Source: Planctomycetia bacterium | GTDB lineage: Bacteria; Planctomycetota; Planctomycetia; Pirellulales; UBA1268 | Direction of reading: 5' to 3' | Length of the DNA stretch: 6,678 nucleotides | Assembly: GCA_010027105.1 (NCBI GenBank) | Contig: RGVT01000147.1 | Coordinates: forward strand, 1 to 6,678 | Part shown: in pieces, positions 6,283-6,678 of the stretch | Position numbering within the stretch: the first letter of the stretch is position 1 | How the letters are laid out: every line of letters starts with the position of its first letter | Made by a program: the position numbers and the translations under genes | Notes under the pieces: model-generated | Database searches by the model: none | What the model was told of the DNA's origin: nothing | What the model saw: the letters and a program-made list of their open reading frames with translations, nothing else

Positions 6283-6474
6283 CGTGAGAGTTATACGGGG
6301 CCGCGCCGCCGCCGGTTCACCCGGCCGGGGGCGAATCTTGAATGTTTTTATGCCGCCCGTCACCACCGGCCAGGCCGCCGAACCGCGCAAGCCCCTGAAA
6401 ACGCACGGCTTACGGACCACCGCAGGGCTTGACGGCGTCGCACGGGAGGGTTTTCCCAGGCGGTAACTCTCACG
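6283..6474. repeat. Perfect 11-bp inverted repeat, arms 170 bp apart
   Basis: CGTGAGAGTTA at 6283-6293 is the exact reverse complement of TAACTCTCACG at 6464-6474. Read as TAACTCTCACG, the left arm points toward the sigma gene and overlaps its candidate -10 element. The right arm points toward the signal-peptide gene. The motif is less GC-rich than its surroundings. It may be a shared operator of two divergent transcripts. The pairing could also close a long RNA stem, but 170 bases of loop make that less attractive. Confidence 0.55.
6292..6319 (-). promoter_or_regulatory. Candidate ECF-like promoter of the sigma gene
   Basis: Read on the minus strand, TGAACC (6319-6314), 16 bases, then CGTATA (6297-6292). 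This differs by one base from TGAAAC-N16-CGTATA, the consensus of the ECF factor SigW of Bacillus subtilis; the GAAC core of the -35 element is common to many ECF promoters. The same stretch also contains TATAAC (6295-6290), a 5-of-6 match to a housekeeping -10, with only a weak -35. Either way, transcription would start near 6283 and give a leader of about 120 bases before the ATG at 6162. Confidence 0.45.
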
Positions 6475-6594
6475 AAATCGGGCGTTTCGAAGCGGTGGAC
6501 ACCTGGTATGCGCGGCGGCCGGCGGCAAAAGTCAGCCTCGCCGCAGGACCGAGCCGAAAGACACTTCGAACGGCTCGAGTGTGGGGCGGGTCGC

Positions 6595-6602
6595 GGGAGG
6601 TG
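6595..6602 (+). promoter_or_regulatory. Shine-Dalgarno sequence of the right-edge gene
   Basis: GGGAGGTG ends 3 bases before the ATG at 6606, with the GGGAGG core 5 bases away. It selects this ATG over the in-frame ATG at 6630. Confidence 0.6.
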
Positions 6603-6605
6603 CGG

Positions 6606-6678
6606 ATGCACGTGGCGCGTGGCAGCGGGATGTTTTTCGGGCTCGTGATCGCCGCGCTGCTCGCGCCGCCGGCCGCGG
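6606..6678 (+). CDS. Start of a probable secreted or membrane-anchored protein; 3' end outside window
   Basis: Only 24 codons are visible, too few to identify the protein. They read like a Sec signal peptide: a short positively charged start (MHVARGSG), a hydrophobic core (MFFGLVIAALLA), then PPAA, which could lead into a signal peptidase site just past the window edge. A good SD precedes the ATG and no stop interrupts the frame. The gene is divergent from the sigma factor gene and shares its upstream region, including one arm of the 11-bp inverted repeat, so co-regulation is possible. The function is unknown. Confidence 0.65.
   Translation, partial: MHVARGSGMFFGLVIAALLAPPAA

Larger units (their letters stand above)
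6163..6605. other. Divergent intergenic regulatory region (443 bp) without a convincing gene
   Basis: The region separates the sigma gene (minus) from the signal-peptide gene (plus). Besides the elements listed separately it holds: a TGGATG/CATCCA hairpin with a 4-base loop (6240-6255) in the sigma leader; an AT-rich patch (TTGAATGTTTTTATG) near 6338-6353; a 9-pair stem with one bulge, CAAGCCC.TG (6388-6397) with CAGGGCTTG (6423-6431) and a 25-base loop; two TTCGAA palindromes (6486-6491, 6565-6570); and a hairpin ACACT/AGTGT extended by CGA/TCG (6561-6582) just before the SD of the right-hand gene. Short open frames here lack SD sequences and protein-like composition. A small RNA around 6380-6440 cannot be excluded. 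Confidence 0.6.

Noticed and set aside
6216..6288. Direct repeat GACGTGAG at 6216-6223 and 6281-6288
   Set aside because: An 8-base match in a region of this size is expected by chance.
6273..6296. TTGCCC and TTATAC as a plus-strand promoter
   Set aside because: The spacing is only 12 bases, too short for a sigma-70 promoter.
6429..6457. TTGACG (6429-6434) as a -35 box for the right-edge gene
   Set aside because: The sequence 17 bases downstream (TTTCCC) is not -10-like, and the TAAC of the right-hand 11-bp arm is too far away.
6163..6528. N-terminal extension of the sigma factor to an ATG at 6528
   Set aside because: The extension has intergenic-type composition and contains the promoter-like elements. 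A strong SD supports 6162.

Overview
This is a very GC-rich, densely coding window. The most likely source is a planctomycete (Pirellulales-like). That assignment is inferred from three things: the GC-rich codon use, a J-domain protein carrying GL..L-type leucine-rich repeats, and a sigma-70 factor with an N-terminal MerR/excisionase-like helix-turn-helix (HTH). No rRNA or tRNA gene, CRISPR array, insertion sequence or phage gene is visible.

Layout from left to right. (1) 1-417 (+) is the 3' end of a cysteine synthase (cysK) gene. (2) 445-1140 (-) is a J-domain protein with a leucine-rich C-terminal part, convergent with cysK. (3) A 133-nt divergent intergenic region carries a plausible promoter for the next gene. 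(4) 1274-3202 (+) encodes a SurA/parvulin-type folding protein made of two tandem copies of the same module. Both copies lack the usual parvulin histidines, and the protein has no signal peptide. (5) 3255-4559 (+) is an AlaC-type class I/II aminotransferase, probably with its own TAGAAT-type promoter. (6) 4560-4665 is a convergent intergenic region packed with hairpins and ending in a T5 run. (7) 4666-6162 (-) is a 498-aa sigma-70 family factor with about 250 extra N-terminal residues holding three HTH-like segments. It has no recognisable region 3 and has altered residues in region 2.4. (8) 6163-6605 is a 443-nt divergent regulatory region. (9) 6606-6678 (+) is the start of a gene for a probable secreted or membrane protein, cut by the window edge.

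The genes do not form one pathway. CysK and AlaC are amino-acid metabolism enzymes. The J-domain protein and the parvulin-like protein both relate to protein folding and are transcribed divergently from one intergenic region.

The most interesting part is the sigma gene with its upstream region. The protein architecture is unusual. The upstream DNA contains an ECF-like promoter match (TGAACC-N16-CGTATA), a perfect 11-bp inverted repeat 170 nt apart whose two arms point at the two divergent genes, and a 7-bp hairpin touching the sigma gene's Shine-Dalgarno (SD) sequence. Together these suggest a regulated alternative sigma factor, possibly linked to the divergent exported protein. That link is inference only.
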